From Pannonibacter carbonis (lineage in GTDB: Bacteria; Pseudomonadota; Alphaproteobacteria; Rhizobiales; Stappiaceae): a stretch of 64,000 nucleotides of DNA. Under the pieces are notes generated by a model, which had not been told where the DNA came from, did not search any database, and saw only the letters and a list, made by a program, of their open reading frames with translations. The stretch lies in the NCBI RefSeq assembly GCF_003012935.1, contig NZ_PUDR01000008.1:1-64000 (forward strand), in the 5' to 3' direction. How positions within the stretch are numbered: the stretch's first letter is position 1; every line of letters begins with the position of its first letter. The translations under genes and the position numbers were made by a program. Below, one piece after another: positions 44,168-53,069 of this stretch.

Positions 44168-44665
44168 ATGCCCGATTTTGTCGCTCCTCAACGCCGGCCT
44201 GAACCGCTGGATCCGCCCCTTGGGCTGCTCTTGACCGACGTTGCCCGGTTGCTACGCCGCCGCCTCGATGTCGCGCTGGAACAGGTCGACACCGGCCTCA
44301 CGCCGGCAGAGGCGCGGGCCATCAACATCATTCGCCGCATGCCCGGCCGGCGGCAGGGCGTGCTTGCCGAACTGATGGGGATCGAGCCCATGAGCCTCGT
44401 CAGTCATCTCGACCGGCTGGAGCAGGGCGGCATCATTCGCCGGGTTGTCGATCCGGGTGACCGGCGGGCGCGGATCATAGAGCTGACTGACGCGGCCGCT
44501 CCTGTTCTGCTGCGCATCGATGAAGCGTTGGCCCTGGTGAGGGCGGAACTGACTGCCGGTCTCGATGAAGCGCAGGCCGAACAACTCCATGCCCTGCTGC
44601 AGCACGTGAAGTCCAGCCTGGGCGAAGCTGATGCCCGGCCGCAACCGGTCTTTCCCTGCTTTTGA
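44168..44665 (+). CDS. MarR-family transcriptional regulator
   Basis: A 165-residue winged-helix regulator. The domain LTPAEARAINIIRRMPGRRQGVLAELMGIEPMSLVSHLDRLEQGGIIRRVVDPGDRRARIIELTD-type sequence spans residues ~40-115, with the DRRAR wing intact. Helices at both ends dimerise. The next gene, 13 bases on, is a drug exporter, so it most likely represses this pair and is released by a toxic ligand. A palindrome at its own promoter supports autoregulation. Confidence 0.9.
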   Translation: MPDFVAPQRRPEPLDPPLGLLLTDVARLLRRRLDVALEQVDTGLTPAEARAINIIRRMPGRRQGVLAELMGIEPMSLVSHLDRLEQGGIIRRVVDPGDRRARIIELTDAAAPVLLRIDEALALVRAELTAGLDEAQAEQLHALLQHVKSSLGEADARPQPVFPCF

Positions 44666-44678
44666 GTGAAGGTGCGCA

Positions 44679-45881
44679 ATGCGTGACCAGTCGATACCCT
44701 TGATGAGTGAACGGCGAACTGCTGCCCTGGGCGCGGCGCTGGTTGCCATCGGTCCGGTGACCATGGCGCTCTACACGCCGGCCATGCCTGTGCTCGCAGA
44801 GGCATTCGACACCAGCCGGTCGATGATCAAGCTGACGTTGACAGCCTATTTCGCGGGTTTTGCCCTGACCCAGCTGTTCTGCGGCCCGTTGACCGATGCG
44901 TTCGGGCGGCGACCCGTGACCTTGGCTTTCCTGCTGCTTTATCTCGGGTCGACCTTGCTTGCGACCTTTGCCCCGACCGTCGAGTGGATGATTGTCGCAC
45001 GGACCTTGCAAGGGGTTGGAGCGGCCGTCGGCATTTCGGTGTCGCGCGCAATCGTGCGCGACCAGTTCACCGGGCAGACGTCGGCGCGGATCATGAATGC
45101 CATTGGCACCATGCTGGCCATCGGGCCGGCGGTTTCCCCGACCATTGGCGGCCTGACGCTGGAGTATTTTGGCTGGCGTGAGATCTTCTGGTTCATGGTC
45201 GTCTACGGCGTCGTCCTGATGCTGGCGGTTGCGCTCTGGATGGCGGAGACGAACCGCTTTATCGACCGGGCCAACCTGCGCCCGGCGCGGCTTGTTGCCA
45301 ACTACCTCGCGCTCTTGCGCGATCCGCAGTTCTTGCGGCCCAGCCTTCTGGTCGGGTTTGGCATTGGCTCGATCTACACGCTGGCAACGATCCTGCCCTT
45401 CGTCCTGATCGACCGGATCGGCCTGTCCCCCAGCCAGTTCGGGGTCGGCATGATGGTCCAGTCGGGCTGCTTTATCAGCGGGACACTGGTGACAGGGCGG
45501 CTGTTGCGGCGTGTGGATGCAGATCGGCTCATCCCCTACGGGCTGGCCGGGCTCGTCCTCGCCTCGCTGGCGATGGTTGCGGCGCACCAGCTGCTGCCGC
45601 CGTCCTTTCTTGGTGTCATGCTGCCAGTTGGCCTGTTCGCTTTCTCTCTGGCGACCGTATTGCCGGCTGCAATGACTGCGTCGCTCCAGGGCTTCCCGCA
45701 GATGGCCGGAGCGGCGGCTTCGATGACCGGGTTCCTGCAGTTCGGAACCGGGATCCTCGGCAGTCTCCTGGCGGCCTGGCTCGGGGATCCGTATCTCGCG
45801 ATGTTGATCGTGGCGCCGGGTATGCCTTTGCTGGCAGTGCTGTCCTATCTCGCCCTGACCCCGCTGGCGAAGCCTCGGTAA
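44679..45881 (+). CDS. MFS exporter, Bcr/CflA drug-resistance family
   Basis: A 400-residue twelve-helix exporter. Motif A is GPLTDAFGRRPV after the second helix, and the fourth-helix region has ARTLQGVGAAVGISVSRAIVRD, typical of Bcr/CflA antiporters. ALYTPAMPVLAEAFDTS in the first loop is also a hallmark. It would export drugs or metabolites by proton exchange. Regulated by the upstream marR in the same operon. A second Met at residue 9 is a possible start. Substrate unknown. Confidence 0.9.
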   Translation: MRDQSIPLMSERRTAALGAALVAIGPVTMALYTPAMPVLAEAFDTSRSMIKLTLTAYFAGFALTQLFCGPLTDAFGRRPVTLAFLLLYLGSTLLATFAPTVEWMIVARTLQGVGAAVGISVSRAIVRDQFTGQTSARIMNAIGTMLAIGPAVSPTIGGLTLEYFGWREIFWFMVVYGVVLMLAVALWMAETNRFIDRANLRPARLVANYLALLRDPQFLRPSLLVGFGIGSIYTLATILPFVLIDRIGLSPSQFGVGMMVQSGCFISGTLVTGRLLRRVDADRLIPYGLAGLVLASLAMVAAHQLLPPSFLGVMLPVGLFAFSLATVLPAAMTASLQGFPQMAGAAASMTGFLQFGTGILGSLLAAWLGDPYLAMLIVAPGMPLLAVLSYLALTPLAKPR

Positions 45882-46038
45882 CAAGTTCATGGCGGTTTCT
45901 TGCGGGCCGGCACCGTGTCGTGGCTTGACCTTGGCCAGGGGACGCGCGATGACGCACGACCGTGACGTTCTTGCTTGTCCGGGCGCCGGTCCTGGGCCTG
46001 TCCTGGCGGTCGCGGGGCCTTTGAGGAACCACTCGGTA

Positions 46039-46881
46039 ATGGCGCATAAACAATACATCCTGCCCTCGGCTGGCGATCGCTGCCATGTCATGGGCATACT
46101 CAATGTCACACCGGACTCCTTTTCCGACGGCGGCCGTCACGAGGCGGCCGAAGCGGCCCTGGCGCATGCCAGGGCAATGATCGCCGAAGGCGCTGACATC
46201 ATCGACATCGGTGCCGAGAGCACCCGGCCGGGGGCTGCTGCCGTCGATGAAACAGCCGAGTGGGCGCGGCTGGAACCGGTTCTGGAGCCTGTGATCGCGC
46301 TCGGGGTCCCCGTTTCCATCGACACCTATAAGGCCGCAATTGCCCGCAGGGCCTGTGCGCTGGGCGCTGCCCTTGTCAATGATGTCTGGGGCCTGCAGAA
46401 AGATCCTGCCATGGCTGATGTGGTGGCCGAGGCGGGCGTCCCGGTGGTAATGATGCACAATCGGCTTGAGGCCGATGCGTCCATCGACATCCTTTCGGAC
46501 ATGGACCGCTTTTTCGAGCGCTCGATGGAGATGGCAGCGCGCGCCAGGATCCCGCGTGAACGGCAGATTCTTGATCCGGGCTTTGGTTTCGGCAAGACGA
46601 TGGACCAGAACTATCTTGTCCTAAACCGCCTTGATCACCTTGCCCGCCATGGATTGCCCGTCCTTGCGGGCGCATCGCGCAAGCGCATGATCGGTGCCGT
46701 TCTGGACGTTCCGACCGGGGAGCGGCTGTTTGGTTCGCTAGCCGTGCATCTCCTGGCTTCCGAGCGGGGGGCGGTGATTGTGCGGGTGCATGATGTGCGG
46801 CCGCATGTCGAGGCGCTCGCCATTCAGGCTGCCATGCGGCGCGAGGCATTTGCTGGCGAACCAGTGAGGACAGGGCATTGA
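46039..46881 (+). CDS. folP: dihydropteroate synthase
   Basis: A 280-residue TIM-barrel enzyme condensing 4-aminobenzoate with the pterin diphosphate; target of sulfonamides. MGILNVTPDSFSDGG and DIIDIGAESTRPGA are the two signatures, followed by SIDTYKAAIA, NDVWG, DPGFGFGK and AGASRKRMIG. The start at 46039 is chosen from the family N-terminus, though an ATG at 45949 is open. Its stop overlaps the folK start by four bases. The folB aldolase that often sits between folP and folK is missing here. Confidence 0.94.
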   Translation: MAHKQYILPSAGDRCHVMGILNVTPDSFSDGGRHEAAEAALAHARAMIAEGADIIDIGAESTRPGAAAVDETAEWARLEPVLEPVIALGVPVSIDTYKAAIARRACALGAALVNDVWGLQKDPAMADVVAEAGVPVVMMHNRLEADASIDILSDMDRFFERSMEMAARARIPRERQILDPGFGFGKTMDQNYLVLNRLDHLARHGLPVLAGASRKRMIGAVLDVPTGERLFGSLAVHLLASERGAVIVRVHDVRPHVEALAIQAAMRREAFAGEPVRTGH

Positions 46882-47384
46882 CGCATGTTGCGGGCGCCTG
46901 GCAGCGCGCGGCGCTGGGCCTTGGCTCAAATATGGGCGATCCAAAGGCCAATCTTGCCCGGGCCATTGCCCTTATTGATACCACTCCCGGTATCCGGGTC
47001 CGCGATGTTTCTCCGGCCTACCGGACGCCGCCGTGGGGACCGGTGCCGCAGGATGATTATCGCAATATCTGCCTTGTCATCGAGACGACGCTCGCGCCGG
47101 TCGATCTGCTGCGCCGCTGTCTGGCGGTAGAGAAGCAGATGGGGCGGGTGCGGGATGTGCGCTGGGGGCCGCGTCTCATTGATATCGACGTGCTGTTGTA
47201 TGAAGACACCAAGCTCGATCATCCCGAGCTGACCATCCCGCATCCGCGCATGGCCGAGCGGGCCTTTGTGCTGGTGCCGCTCGCCGATATCTGGCCTGAT
47301 GCGGTGATCAGGGAGGGCCTGACGGTTGCTGGTGCTTTTGCCTCCTGCTCCGGCCGGGAAGGCGTCACCCGCCTCGAGGATTGA
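46878..47384 (+). CDS. folK: 2-amino-4-hydroxy-6-hydroxymethyldihydropteridine pyrophosphokinase
   Basis: A 168-residue HPPK. ALGLGSNMGDPKANLARAI, YRTPPWGPVPQDDYRN and RWGPRLIDIDVLLYED are the diagnostic blocks, the last carrying the catalytic Asp pair. It uses ATP to pyrophosphorylate the pterin for FolP. No ATG fits, so it starts with TTG in TTGA, overlapping the folP stop, which implies translational coupling. GAGGAC is just upstream. Ends at a strong terminator. Confidence 0.93.
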   Translation: MTHVAGAWQRAALGLGSNMGDPKANLARAIALIDTTPGIRVRDVSPAYRTPPWGPVPQDDYRNICLVIETTLAPVDLLRRCLAVEKQMGRVRDVRWGPRLIDIDVLLYEDTKLDHPELTIPHPRMAERAFVLVPLADIWPDAVIREGLTVAGAFASCSGREGVTRLED

Positions 47385-47400
47385 TAACTCGCCTCAAGGA

Positions 47401-47427
47401 AAACGCCCGGAAAGCCGGGCGTTTTTG
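47401..47427 (+). terminator. rho-independent terminator of folP-folK
   Basis: AAACGCCCGG-AAAG-CCGGGCGTTT, then TTG. A perfect 10-bp stem 16 bases after the folK stop. Confidence 0.93.
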
Positions 47428-47451
47428 TTCGCGATCATATTGTGGCTCACG

Positions 47452-48186
47452 TCACGGGTTCGGCAACTCGCCGCGCAGCCATTGCTGCCACTGTCGCTTG
47501 GTACCGAAGAAGACGTTACGGTCGACATCACCCTTGATGCCGGGGACCTGGCCTTTGGCGGTGTATTGCCAGAACACCCAGTCGTCCCGCTTCGAGTACA
47601 TGTGCATCGGGTGCCGCGCCACCGAGCGGATCCAGAAGTCATGTGCGGTAAAGTGCCCGACAAGGATTTCGCGGTGGAAGTCGACGGTTGTGTAGACGAT
47701 GGGACGCTTGCCATAATGTGCCTGCAGCGCATCGAGGAAGAGGGTCATTTCGGCGACAATCTTGCCCTGCGGCGGACGGATCCGGCAGTTCTTGGATTCG
47801 CCGTTCCACTCCATGTCCAGGACCGGTGGCAGGGCTGTAGGATCGACCGGAACGTTCTGGATGAACCAGGCGATCTGGTCCTCAACCGGCCGGCAGAAGT
47901 AATAGAAATGGTAAGCGCCGCGCGGCACGCCGGCGGCTTTGGCCGCGTTCCAGTTTTCCACGAATTTCGGATCGAGGAAATCGCCGCCCTCTGTCGCCTT
48001 GATAAAGGCGAACTGAGTGCCGGCCTTGCGCACGGTGTGCCAGTCGATATCGCCCTGCCAGCGGGAGATGTCGATGCCGTGGATCGGGAAATCCGATGGC
48101 ACAGGGTCCCTGTCCTCATAGGACGCGCAGGCTGTGAGCGAGAAGGTCAGCAGGAAGACGGCCAGACGGCGCGGGAACGCGAGCAC
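47452..48186 (-). CDS. GH25 lysozyme-like lipoprotein
   Basis: A 244-residue glycoside hydrolase family 25 protein. The signal peptide ends in a lipobox (FSLTAC), so it is probably lipid-anchored. HGIDISRWQGDIDW is the family start, ATEGGDFLDPKF follows, and the catalytic D-x-E is in VLDMEWNG. YHFYYFCRPVEDQIAWFI and the C-terminal FWQYTAKGQVPGI complete the barrel. It would cleave the muramic-glucosamine bond of peptidoglycan in the periplasm. It shares the folK intergenic gap convergently. Confidence 0.9.
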   Translation of the reverse strand: MLAFPRRLAVFLLTFSLTACASYEDRDPVPSDFPIHGIDISRWQGDIDWHTVRKAGTQFAFIKATEGGDFLDPKFVENWNAAKAAGVPRGAYHFYYFCRPVEDQIAWFIQNVPVDPTALPPVLDMEWNGESKNCRIRPPQGKIVAEMTLFLDALQAHYGKRPIVYTTVDFHREILVGHFTAHDFWIRSVARHPMHMYSKRDDWVFWQYTAKGQVPGIKGDVDRNVFFGTKRQWQQWLRGELPNP

Positions 48187-48355
48187 GGGAACCCCTCAGG
48201 TTAACGAAATACAAAAATCGACCCTCAAAATGCGGCAAATTCCCTAACGGACCGTAGAGAAATCGTGGCGGGAATGGGGCATTTGTGATCGGCACGTCGG
48301 TGTGGTCTTGTCTGGATCCAACTGGCCCTTGGGGACAGGGCGCGGGAGAATGGAA

Positions 48356-48967
48356 ATGGATGGCATCACACTGTATGGCGCGTTGAATTCGGGGCATTCC
48401 TTCAAGGTTCGCCTGTTGCTGCTGATGGCCGGGGTGCCGCATCACTATGTCGCGATCGATATCAGCCAGCCCCGAGATGCGCGTCCGGCTGATTTCCGAA
48501 GCGTATCGCCGTTCGGCGAGGTGCCGGTTTTGGTCCAGAACGGCCAGAACCTGGCGCAGTCGAACGCCCTGCTCCTGCACTTGTCGCGGCAGACTGGCGT
48601 ACTCGGGGCCGAAGATGAGGCGGGTTGGACCGCGATCACGTCGTGGCTGTTCTGGGAGGCGAACCGGATCGGCCGGTCCTACCCGAACCTGCGCTGGTAT
48701 CGCCGGTTTGACGACAGCGGTGATCCTGCCCTGGTGCGCTGGTTTGAAGAGACGGCCCGGGTAGATCTCGATCGGATGGAGCGCGAACTTGCCTCGCGCG
48801 CCTTCCTGCTGGGGCACCCGACCATCGCGGATCTCTCGTTGGGCGCTTATCTCCTGTATGGCGACGATGTCGGTCTCGACATGAACGCGTGGCCGGCGGT
48901 GATGGCCTGGCTCGACCGGATCCGTGCGTTGCCTGGCTATCGTCCGCCGCTGGACATCATGGGCTGA
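48356..48967 (+). CDS. glutathione S-transferase family protein
   Basis: About 203 residues. The N-terminal thioredoxin-like domain is ITLYGALNSGHSFKVRLLLLMAG with VSPFGEVPVLV (cis-Pro) and QSNALLLHLSRQ (glutathione-binding Ser). The all-helical C-terminal domain ends DRIRALPGYRPPLDIMG. The catalytic Ser/Cys position holds S in NSGHS. Start at 48356 is taken for its spacing from GGGAG; 48350 is also an ATG in frame. It is divergent from the GH25 gene. Detoxification role presumed; substrate unknown. Confidence 0.88.
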   Translation: MDGITLYGALNSGHSFKVRLLLLMAGVPHHYVAIDISQPRDARPADFRSVSPFGEVPVLVQNGQNLAQSNALLLHLSRQTGVLGAEDEAGWTAITSWLFWEANRIGRSYPNLRWYRRFDDSGDPALVRWFEETARVDLDRMERELASRAFLLGHPTIADLSLGAYLLYGDDVGLDMNAWPAVMAWLDRIRALPGYRPPLDIMG

Positions 48968-49055
48968 CGCCGGCCCAGGGCCTGGAAAACGCTCTAGGCT
49001 TGCCCGGGCAAGCCGCATATGAATGACACTCCTGCCTGATTTTCCGGATTCGCCC

Positions 49056-49865
49056 ATGACCGACCGCCTGACGATTGCCACCTGGAACATCAATTCCGTG
49101 CGTCTGCGCATGCCGATTGTCGAGAAGTTCCTGAACGAGCAGGCGCCGGATGTCCTGTGCCTGCAGGAAACCAAATGTCCAGACGCGAACTTTCCGGAGG
49201 GAGCTTTCCGCAAGCTCGGCTACGAGCATCTCGCAATCAACGGGCAGAAGGGCTACCACGGTGTGGCGATTGTCTCGAAGCGCCCGCTGTCGGACCTTGA
49301 ACGCCGTGACTTCTGCGGCAAGGGCGATGCGCGGCATCTGGCCGTCACTGTGCCTTTTGGCGAGGATCAGGTCCGGGTGCATAATTTCTACGTTCCGGCC
49401 GGCGGCGACGAACCTGACCGCGAGATCAACGACAAGTTCGGTCACAAGCTCGACTTCATGGCCGAGATGCGGGCCTGGCTGGTTGATGGTGAGGCCAGTC
49501 GTCCTGCGGTCGTCGTAGGCGATCTCAATGTCGCGCCCTATGAGCATGATGTCTGGTCACACAAGGCACTGTTGAAAGTTGTGTCGCACACGCCGGTCGA
49601 GACGGAGTTGTTCGAGGCCATTCGCACCGGCGGGGACTGGGTTGATGCCATGCGCCAGATCGTGCCGATGTCCGACAAGCTCTATACGTGGTGGAGCTAC
49701 CGGGCCAAGGACTGGAATGCGGCGGACAAGGGGCGCCGGCTTGACCATGTCTGGCTTTCGCGCCCGCTCGCGGGTGCGTTGAAGGAAACCATTGTTCTGC
49801 GCGAGGCGCGGGGCTGGGAAAAGCCCTCGGACCACGTGCCTGTGATCGCCGTCCTGGAAGCCTGA
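49056..49865 (+). CDS. xth: exodeoxyribonuclease III
   Basis: A 269-residue EEP-fold nuclease, apurinic/apyrimidinic endonuclease and 3'-5' exonuclease. IATWNINSVRLR with the metal Asn, CLQETKCPD with the catalytic Glu, GDLNVAPYEHDVW with Asp-Asn, RRLDHVWLS and the terminal SDHVPVIA with Asp-His are all present. ATG 49056 matches the family length; ATG 49023 would add 11 residues. It converges with the quinone reductase gene. Confidence 0.93.
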   Translation: MTDRLTIATWNINSVRLRMPIVEKFLNEQAPDVLCLQETKCPDANFPEGAFRKLGYEHLAINGQKGYHGVAIVSKRPLSDLERRDFCGKGDARHLAVTVPFGEDQVRVHNFYVPAGGDEPDREINDKFGHKLDFMAEMRAWLVDGEASRPAVVVGDLNVAPYEHDVWSHKALLKVVSHTPVETELFEAIRTGGDWVDAMRQIVPMSDKLYTWWSYRAKDWNAADKGRRLDHVWLSRPLAGALKETIVLREARGWEKPSDHVPVIAVLEA

Positions 49866-49883
49866 GCGGGCGTTTGTCCCGCC

Positions 49884-50864
49884 TCAGGGCCTGACGATGA
49901 TCTTGCCACGTACCTTGCGGTCGGCGATCTCCTGGATCGCTTCCGCAGTCCGGTCCATCGGATAGATCGCGTGGATATGCGGCTTCAGTTTGCCCTGGCG
50001 GACCCAGTCGAGGATCTGCGTCATGTTTGACCAGTGGCCTTCCGGGTCGCGGATGATCGCTTCGCCCCAGAACACGCCCTGGACATCGCAGCCCTTCAGC
50101 ATGACGAGGTTCAGCGGGATCTTCGGGATTTCGCCAGCGGCAAAGCCGACGACCAGATAACGGCCTTCCCACGCAGTGGCGCGCAGTGCCTGTTCCGCCA
50201 TGTCGCCGCCAACCGGGTCATAGACGACGTCAGCCCCCATACCACTGGTCAGGGCCTTGAGCCTTTCCTTCAGCGGTTCGTTTGCATAGTTGATGGTCTC
50301 ATGGGCGCCGAGGCTGCGGGCGAAGGCCAGCTTGTCGTCGGAGGATGCGCAGGCGATCACCCGGGCCCCCATGATGTTGGCGATTTCGATGGCGGCCTGC
50401 CCGACACCGCCGGCTGCGCCCAGGACGGCGACCGTCTCGCCCTCCTGCAGTTTTGCCCGGTCCCGGAAGGCATGCAGTGTTGTGCCGTATGTCACCGAAA
50501 GGCCTGCAGCTGCCTCGAAAGAAATTCCGTCCGGCATCGGAACGAGATCATCTTCGATGGCGATGACAAACTCGCGGGCGGCCCCAAAGCGCACGTAGCC
50601 GATCACCGGGTCGCCCGGGCGGAACCGGTCAACATCGTCGCCGATTGCCTCGACAATGCCGGAAAACTCGGCAGCCGGAGAAAACGGCAGTTCCGGCCGG
50701 ATCTGGTACTTGCCCTCGATGATCAGCGTGTCGAAAAAATTGAGCGCGAAAGCCTTCACGCGGACCTTGACCTCACCTGGTCCCGGATGAGGATCGTCCA
50801 GCGTTTCGAGTGTCAGGCTGGATGCCGGTCCAAGGCTGCGGCACAAAACGGCTTTCACGATCAT
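49884..50864 (-). CDS. NADPH:quinone oxidoreductase family protein
   Basis: A 326-residue MDR-superfamily enzyme without zinc ligands. GroES-like domain first (LNFFDTLIIEGKYQIRPELPFSPAAEFSG), then the Rossmann fold with AVLGAAGGVGQAAIEIANIMGARVIACASS. LVVGFAAGEIPKIPLNLVMLK and the C-terminal GKIIVRP match the QOR group. It would reduce quinones or enones with NADPH in the cytosol. Divergent from the TrmH-type gene, with 196 bases between. A single-gene unit. Confidence 0.9.
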   Translation of the reverse strand: MIVKAVLCRSLGPASSLTLETLDDPHPGPGEVKVRVKAFALNFFDTLIIEGKYQIRPELPFSPAAEFSGIVEAIGDDVDRFRPGDPVIGYVRFGAAREFVIAIEDDLVPMPDGISFEAAAGLSVTYGTTLHAFRDRAKLQEGETVAVLGAAGGVGQAAIEIANIMGARVIACASSDDKLAFARSLGAHETINYANEPLKERLKALTSGMGADVVYDPVGGDMAEQALRATAWEGRYLVVGFAAGEIPKIPLNLVMLKGCDVQGVFWGEAIIRDPEGHWSNMTQILDWVRQGKLKPHIHAIYPMDRTAEAIQEIADRKVRGKIIVRP

Positions 50865-51060
50865 TTCCCCCCGGAATTCCCGAATAACGTAGCGTATTGC
50901 CTAGCATGGCCCGGGCCCTGCGGAAAGATTCCGCGTTGCAAAAGATAACGAGGCTGCGCTTGAACCGATCCGGAACGTCAGGCAAACAGGCCGCACGAAC
51001 AAGGCGGGTCACGTGAGTGTGACATGTGCCGCAATCAGGGAAGCAGGGAAGCAGCCGGCG

Positions 51061-51648
51061 ATGCGTGGATATTTTGCAGTAGGGGCGGAAGGCCTGTCGA
51101 AACGGATGAACCTCGGCAACCTGATGCGCTCGGCCCACGCCTTTGGCGCCAGTTTCTTTTTCACCGTTGATGCAGGACCCGCGATCCGGCGTGCGCCGCG
51201 CTCGGACACATCGAACAGCCCGGATCATCTCCCCTTGTTCGCCTGGGACACCGTGGAGATGATGGACTTGCCGGCAAAATGCCAGCTGGTTGGCGTTGAA
51301 CTGACCGACGATGCCATTGACCTGCCGAGCTTCATGCATCCCTTGAGGGCGGCCTATGTGCTGGGGCCGGAGCGGGGCTCGCTGTCCTCGGCGATGCTTG
51401 CCCGTTGTGACCATGTGATCCGGATCCCGACCAAGTTCTGCATCAACGTGGCGACTGCCGGGGCTATTGTTCTCTATGACCGGCACCGTGCCCTCGGCCG
51501 CTACGCTGATCGGCCGGTTGCCTCAGGCGGGCCGAAGGGTGACAGGGCGGCTCATGCCCATGGTGGCCCCATTTTTCGCAGCGGTCGGCAGGTGCCGGGA
51601 TGGGAGCGCGGCGGCGGGGCAGGCAGTTCCGGCGATCCGGTGGAATAG
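51061..51648 (+). CDS. TrmH/SpoU-type RNA 2'-O-methyltransferase
   Basis: About 195 residues, SPOUT knot fold. MRGYFAVGAEGLSKRMNLGNLMRSAHAFGASFFF is motif 1, VLGPERGSLSSAML motif 2 and IRIPTKFCINVATAGAIVLYD motif 3, although Ile-Pro-Thr-Lys-Phe replaces the usual IPM segment. The tail after ~165 is low-complexity and Gly/Arg-rich. An in-frame GTG at 51013 would add 16 residues, but the ATG gives the family start. RNA target unknown. It converges with the sigma-factor gene. Confidence 0.87.
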   Translation: MRGYFAVGAEGLSKRMNLGNLMRSAHAFGASFFFTVDAGPAIRRAPRSDTSNSPDHLPLFAWDTVEMMDLPAKCQLVGVELTDDAIDLPSFMHPLRAAYVLGPERGSLSSAMLARCDHVIRIPTKFCINVATAGAIVLYDRHRALGRYADRPVASGGPKGDRAAHAHGGPIFRSGRQVPGWERGGGAGSSGDPVE

Positions 51649-51692
51649 GTCAGATACCTGTACGAAGCTGGCCGGCACAGTGCCGGTAGCCT

Positions 51693-52271
51693 TCAGTCGA
51701 TATCGACGGCGGCATCGGCCTCGAGCAGTTGCCGCAGCCGGGCAAAGGCAAGGCGGATACGGGACTTGACGGTTCCGAGCGGCAGGCCGGTCTGCTCGGC
51801 AATTTCGCTGTGCGACAGACCCAGGAAAAACGCCTGCCGCACAACTTCGCGCTGGTTCTCAGGCAACTGGCTGATGGCTGCCCTGACCCGCTCTTCCCGC
51901 AGTCCGGCGTCCATCTGGACATCGGCATCTTCAGGGGCCACAGGATGCAGTGACGGGTCTTCCGCGTCCAGGGCCCCGGACTTCTGACGGCGAAGAGCGT
52001 CAATGCGGCGATTGCGGGCGATACGGAACAGCCAGGTGCTTGCCGAGGCTTTGGAGGCATCGAACAGCGCAGCCTTACGCCACAAGATAACCATCGCCTC
52101 CTGCGCGATTTCCTCGGCCGTGGCCGCATCGCTGCCCAGTTGCATCAGGTATCCCTTGATGCGCGGCGCGAAGTGATCGAACAACTCGGCAAATGCAGCT
52201 TGATCCTGAGACTGCGCAACCTGTTCGATCAGTTTTGAAAAATACTGCGCCTGAATCACCGCAGACTTCAC
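51693..52271 (-). CDS. ECF-type RNA polymerase sigma factor
   Basis: A 192-residue sigma factor. Region 2 spans ~25-95 (FAELFDHFAPRIKGYLMQLG, then DALRRQ after STWLFRIARNRR). Region 4 spans ~125-180 (QLPENQREVVRQAFFLGLSHSEIAEQTGLPLGTVKSRIRLAFARL). It resembles the RpoE/ChrR group, which is normally followed by a zinc cupin anti-sigma, but the next gene downstream is convergent on the other strand. No partner is visible, so it may be controlled at transcription or by a distant anti-sigma. 252 bases separate it from the divergent ialB. Confidence 0.92.
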   Translation of the reverse strand: MKSAVIQAQYFSKLIEQVAQSQDQAAFAELFDHFAPRIKGYLMQLGSDAATAEEIAQEAMVILWRKAALFDASKASASTWLFRIARNRRIDALRRQKSGALDAEDPSLHPVAPEDADVQMDAGLREERVRAAISQLPENQREVVRQAFFLGLSHSEIAEQTGLPLGTVKSRIRLAFARLRQLLEADAAVDID

Positions 52272-52523
52272 TCCCAGACCTTGTGTTTTGCGTGCGTGCT
52301 TGCCGGTGTAACCGGTTTTGACGTCACACTCTCGCCCGATTTATGCAGCCAGCGTGCTCGAATTGGGAGCCAATAATACCGACTGCGACGACAAGCGCCA
52401 TCCGTGAGATTGGCTTTCAACCCTTTCGTAACCGTCTTTAAGGTAGGCTTAAGCCACTGTTTATAAGCCGGTAGGCGTTTGAATAAAATCGAAGCGAATA
52501 ACGCGCAAGGAAACGGTGTGGAG

Positions 52524-53036
52524 ATGATGCAAGCACGTACACTGGTTACCGCCGGTCTGTTCCTGGCCCTGTCCGGTGCTGCCGCCTTCGCCCAGGCCCC
52601 GACGCCGCTGGGTGAACCGACTCGGGATTGGGCAGCTTTCACGCATTCAAGCGGAGGCGGCAAGGTCTGCTTCGCGCTGACGCGGCCGAAGGTGATGGCG
52701 CCAAGCGACCGCAATCACGGAGAAGTGTTCTTCTTCGTTTCGACCCGCAAGGCTGAAGGTGTGGCCAATGAGCCGAGCTTTCAGGTTGGTTATCCCTTGA
52801 AGGAAGGGACGCCGGCGGTGGTCGATATTGATGGAAAGACCTTCAACATGTTCACCAAGGGCGATGGCGCCTGGGTGGAAAACGCAGCAGCAGAGCAGCA
52901 GCTCATAGCGGCGATGAAGGCTGGCAAGAAAATGTTGATCAAGGCCCAGTCGGCGCGTGGGACTGCAACCAGCTATGAATTCTCGCTGGCAGGCGTTTCC
53001 GCTTCCGTTGACACGGCCGCCAAGGCCTGTCGCTGA
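52524..53036 (+). CDS. invasion-associated locus B (IalB) family protein
   Basis: A 170-residue secreted protein. The signal peptide MMQARTLVTAGLFLALSGAAAFA is clear. The mature part DWAAFTHSSGGGKVCFALTRPK, then a basic VFFFVSTRKAEG and NEPSFQVGYPLKEG are IalB signatures. KMLIKAQSARGTATSYEFSLAG follows, and a C-terminal Cys (KACR) can pair with the earlier Cys. The name comes from Bartonella, but homologs are general alphaproteobacterial periplasmic proteins. Start codon is one of two adjacent ATGs. It is divergent from the ECF sigma gene. Confidence 0.88.
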   Translation: MMQARTLVTAGLFLALSGAAAFAQAPTPLGEPTRDWAAFTHSSGGGKVCFALTRPKVMAPSDRNHGEVFFFVSTRKAEGVANEPSFQVGYPLKEGTPAVVDIDGKTFNMFTKGDGAWVENAAAEQQLIAAMKAGKKMLIKAQSARGTATSYEFSLAGVSASVDTAAKACR

Positions 53037-53049
53037 CATTACTTTCCTG

Positions 53050-53069
53050 CGGGCCCTTGCATGGGCCCG
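53050..53069 (+). terminator. hairpin after ialB
   Basis: CGGGCCC-TTGCAT-GGGCCCG, 14 bases after the ialB stop. No T-run follows, so weak. The rest of the 277-base gap to rlmN shows nothing else I can name. Confidence 0.5.
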
